From Bacteroidales bacterium UBA5235 (GTDB lineage Bacteria > Bacteroidota > Bacteroidia > Bacteroidales > VadinHA17): a stretch of 7,661 bases of DNA. Made by a program: the position numbers and the translations under genes. This document shows, piece by piece, positions 5,965-7,661 of this stretch. The notes below the pieces were generated by a model, which was given only the letters and a program-made list of their open reading frames with translations, ran no database searches and was not told the origin of the DNA. The stretch covers positions 1 to 7,661 of the forward strand of contig DHUL01000063.1 in NCBI GenBank assembly GCA_002409145.1, written 5' to 3'. How positions within the stretch are numbered: position 1 is the first letter of the stretch; each line of letters starts with the position of its first letter.

Positions 5965-7407
5965 TCAGTCATTCAGTTTACTGTGCTGCCGGCCGTAGAG
6001 GAAGTAGATCAGCAGGCCGATTATGGTCCATACCCCCAGTCTGACCCAGGTGGAGGCAGGGAGCGATGTCATAAGGTAAAGGCATCCTGCTGCACCCGCA
6101 GTACCTACAAAATATACAATGGGTGTCCTGAACGGACGATTCATGTCAGGCCTTCTGACCCTTAGGATCATTATGCTGATGCAAACCATTGCAAATGCCA
6201 GCAGGGTACCTATTGAAACCAGTTCGCCGATGAGGTCAATGGGGAAAAGACCCGAGATCACTGCAATTACTGATCCGACTATGATGGTTGTTATGTGCGG
6301 TGTTCTGTATTTTCTGTGTACCCTTCCAAGTACGGGAGGAAGAAGCCCGTCATTTGACATGGAGTAAAGAATCCTTGGCATGCCGGTAATAAGTACAAGG
6401 ATCACCGAGCTCATCCCGGCGATAGCACCGATTTTGATTATTGGCCTGAGCCAGAACAGGCCCCGGCCTGCTGAATCTATACCGACAGCGATGGGATCAG
6501 GAACATTCAGAAGCGTGTAATTCACCATTCCGGTAAGTACCAATGATACGGCAATGTACAGGATTGTCACTATAATAAGAGACCCGAGAATTCCCTTCGC
6601 CATGTCACGCTGCGGGTTCTTTGCCTCCTGGGCTACCGTGGAAACAGCATCAAAACCGACAAAGGCAAGAAAAATTATCCCGGCAGCCCTGAAGATGCCG
6701 CTCCATCCGAACTCGCCGGTAACACCTGTATTTTCGGGGATGAAGGGATGGTAATTGTCCGGATTTATATGAGACAGTCCGAACCCGATGAAAAGGAGAA
6801 TGACTGCAATTTTTACAATGACAATGATATTATTGAATCTGACCGATTCCCTGATCCCGAAGACAAGCACAGTTGTTATTAGAGCCACAATAAATACGGA
6901 GGGAAGGTTTATGATGGCTCCGGTAGTAATCCAGCCGTCATTGTAGTTAAGAGGTGCGTTGCTGAGTTCAGGTGGTATCACCACTCCCCAGTCTTTGAGA
7001 AAGCTGACTACATAACCTGACCATCCCACAGCAACCAGTGAAGCTCCGAAGATGTATTCGAGTACCAGATTCCAGCCGATAAACCATGCCAGTAATTCGC
7101 CGACAGTTGTGTATGCATAGGAGTAAGCGCTTCCGGAAATAGGGATCATGGAAGCAAACTCAGTATAACAGAGCGCCACGAACATGCAGACTACGGCAGA
7201 AATTAAAAATGAAATGCTGAGGGCAGGTCCGGCATATTGTGCGGCGGCCGTACCGGTAATTACAAAAATGCCTGTACCCACAATACAGCCAACCCCGATA
7301 AATATCAGGTTTGTTGCTGACAAAGCGCGTTTCAATCCATGCTCGGAATCTGACGCTGCTGCCATCATCTGCTGAAGTGATTTGGTCCTGAAGAGTTTAT
7401 TTGCCAT
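5965..7407 (-). CDS. APC-superfamily amino-acid permease (CAT/YfnA-like), short form
   Basis: Inner-membrane amino-acid transporter of 480 residues with about 12 hydrophobic segments. The TM1 signature is GVGCIVGTGIF (38-48). The TM6 region reads FLAFVGFDAVSTVAQE (246-261) with the following loop KNPQRDMAKGI. Lys199 in TM5 (VIVKIAV) occupies the ApcT-type proton-coupling position. The protein ends soon after the last segment (LLIYFLYGRQHSKLND), without the extra 90 residues seen in its neighbour. By hand count about 30 of the first 60 residues are identical between the two, so they are clear but old duplicates. An insertion of about 13 residues near 147-165, in an extracytoplasmic loop, is the main difference in the first half. 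It is the first gene of the pair; a candidate promoter lies at 7482-7512. In CAGGAATG, the purine run touches the ATG and is too close for a Shine-Dalgarno. Substrate unknown. Confidence 0.95.
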   Translation of the reverse strand: MANKLFRTKSLQQMMAAASDSEHGLKRALSATNLIFIGVGCIVGTGIFVITGTAAAQYAGPALSISFLISAVVCMFVALCYTEFASMIPISGSAYSYAYTTVGELLAWFIGWNLVLEYIFGASLVAVGWSGYVVSFLKDWGVVIPPELSNAPLNYNDGWITTGAIINLPSVFIVALITTVLVFGIRESVRFNNIIVIVKIAVILLFIGFGLSHINPDNYHPFIPENTGVTGEFGWSGIFRAAGIIFLAFVGFDAVSTVAQEAKNPQRDMAKGILGSLIIVTILYIAVSLVLTGMVNYTLLNVPDPIAVGIDSAGRGLFWLRPIIKIGAIAGMSSVILVLITGMPRILYSMSNDGLLPPVLGRVHRKYRTPHITTIIVGSVIAVISGLFPIDLIGELVSIGTLLAFAMVCISIMILRVRRPDMNRPFRTPIVYFVGTAGAAGCLYLMTSLPASTWVRLGVWTIIGLLIYFLYGRQHSKLND

Positions 7408-7481
7408 TCCTGAAATAAGAATTGTCCATCACACTAATGTTTGCCCTGGTTGATGACCGGCCGCCGGCAATTAAATATCGT

Positions 7482-7512
7482 GAATAATAGACCGGGCATG
7501 TACTGATACAAA
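7482..7512 (-). promoter_or_regulatory. Candidate promoter of the permease operon
   Basis: On the minus strand TTTG (7512-7509) is followed after exactly 19 bases by TATTATTC (7489-7482). The first element and the spacing match the Bacteroidota consensus; the second differs from TAnnTTTG at two of six fixed positions. It would give a leader of roughly 65-70 bases before the permease ATG at 7407. It lies between an upstream minus-strand terminator (7582-7611) and the gene, as a promoter should, but the match is imperfect. Nothing else is recognisable in 7408-7581. Confidence 0.35.
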
Positions 7513-7581
7513 CGGAGGTTAAATTTATTGAAATATTCCGTTGACTGCTATTGCAGATCACCATGTTGTACAGTTGTTTTG

Positions 7582-7611
7582 AAAAAAAAGCTGCCATGGG
7601 GTGTGACAGCT
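7582..7611 (-). terminator. Strong intrinsic terminator reading leftward, closing a gene beyond the right edge
   Basis: On the minus strand AGCTGTCA (7611-7604) pairs with TGGCAGCT (7596-7589), eight pairs including one G-T, around a seven-base loop. The 3' arm leads into eight T residues (7589-7582). The plus strand has only an AT-rich stretch after the stem, so the unit is directional. It separates the permease operon from whatever lies to the right and implies that a minus-strand transcript enters the window from that side. About 50 bases between this hairpin and the window end could hold the tail of that gene: one frame ends in TGA at 7624-7622 and another at 7634-7632, but the reading frame cannot be decided. 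Confidence 0.8.
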
Positions 7612-7661
7612 CTTTATTCTTTCAGTCCGGATCAGCTCTGATTTCTGCCGGAGAAGGCCGG

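Noticed and set aside
7458..7468. GC-rich near-palindrome CCGG-CCG-CCGG as an operator
   Set aside because: Only four bases per arm with a three-base centre, not repeated, and no regulator gene nearby; it can occur by chance.
7397..7597. 66-codon minus-strand open frame before the short permease
   Set aside because: It starts inside the terminator loop at 7597, covers the candidate promoter, runs into the permease gene and has no recognisable motif.
1..7661. CRISPR array, insertion sequence, prophage, toxin-antitoxin or other defence system
   Set aside because: All long frames are accounted for by leuS, the M23 peptidase and the permeases. No direct-repeat/spacer pattern, transposase, integrase or small gene pair is visible.

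Overview
The window looks like chromosomal housekeeping and transport DNA from a member of the Bacteroidota, probably an environmental Bacteroidales-like lineage. The tRNA gene is preceded by an exact match to the Bacteroidota promoter form (TTTG, 19 bases, TAnnTTTG). No start codon has a properly spaced Shine-Dalgarno sequence. The tRNA does not encode its 3' CCA. The leucyl-tRNA synthetase, especially its C-terminal region, resembles what I remember of Bacteroides LeuRS. The genus cannot be named from this sequence alone.

Layout from left to right. Positions 1-51 hold a short compound tandem repeat with a period of about 7 bases, cut by the window edge. Positions 54-1352 (minus) encode an M23-family murein endopeptidase, probably a lipoprotein. 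Positions 1349-4006 (minus) encode leucyl-tRNA synthetase, leuS. The two genes overlap by 4 bases (ATGA), so they form a leuS-M23 operon. The 304 bases from 4007 to 4310 hold a minus-strand terminator-like hairpin and a plus-strand tRNA-Arg(CCG) gene with its own promoter and terminator. Positions 4311-5951 and 5965-7407 (both minus) are two tandem paralogous APC-superfamily amino-acid permeases, 13 bases apart and almost certainly one operon. Positions 7408-7661 hold a candidate promoter for that operon and a strong minus-strand terminator, which probably closes a gene lying beyond the right edge.

How the parts fit together: leuS charges tRNA-Leu and is co-transcribed with a cell-wall hydrolase. 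The permease pair probably imports amino acids by proton symport, since both carry the TM5 lysine associated with proton coupling. The tRNA-Arg is the only plus-strand gene. It lies antisense inside the likely 3' region of the permease transcript, because the first T-tailed hairpin visible on the minus strand lies beyond the tRNA.

I do not see an undescribed multi-gene system here. The points worth a second look are small: an Asp where the M23 family normally has its last zinc-binding His, the period-7 repeat, the leuS-M23 stop/start overlap, the tRNA/permease antisense arrangement, and the unequal C-termini of the tandem permeases.
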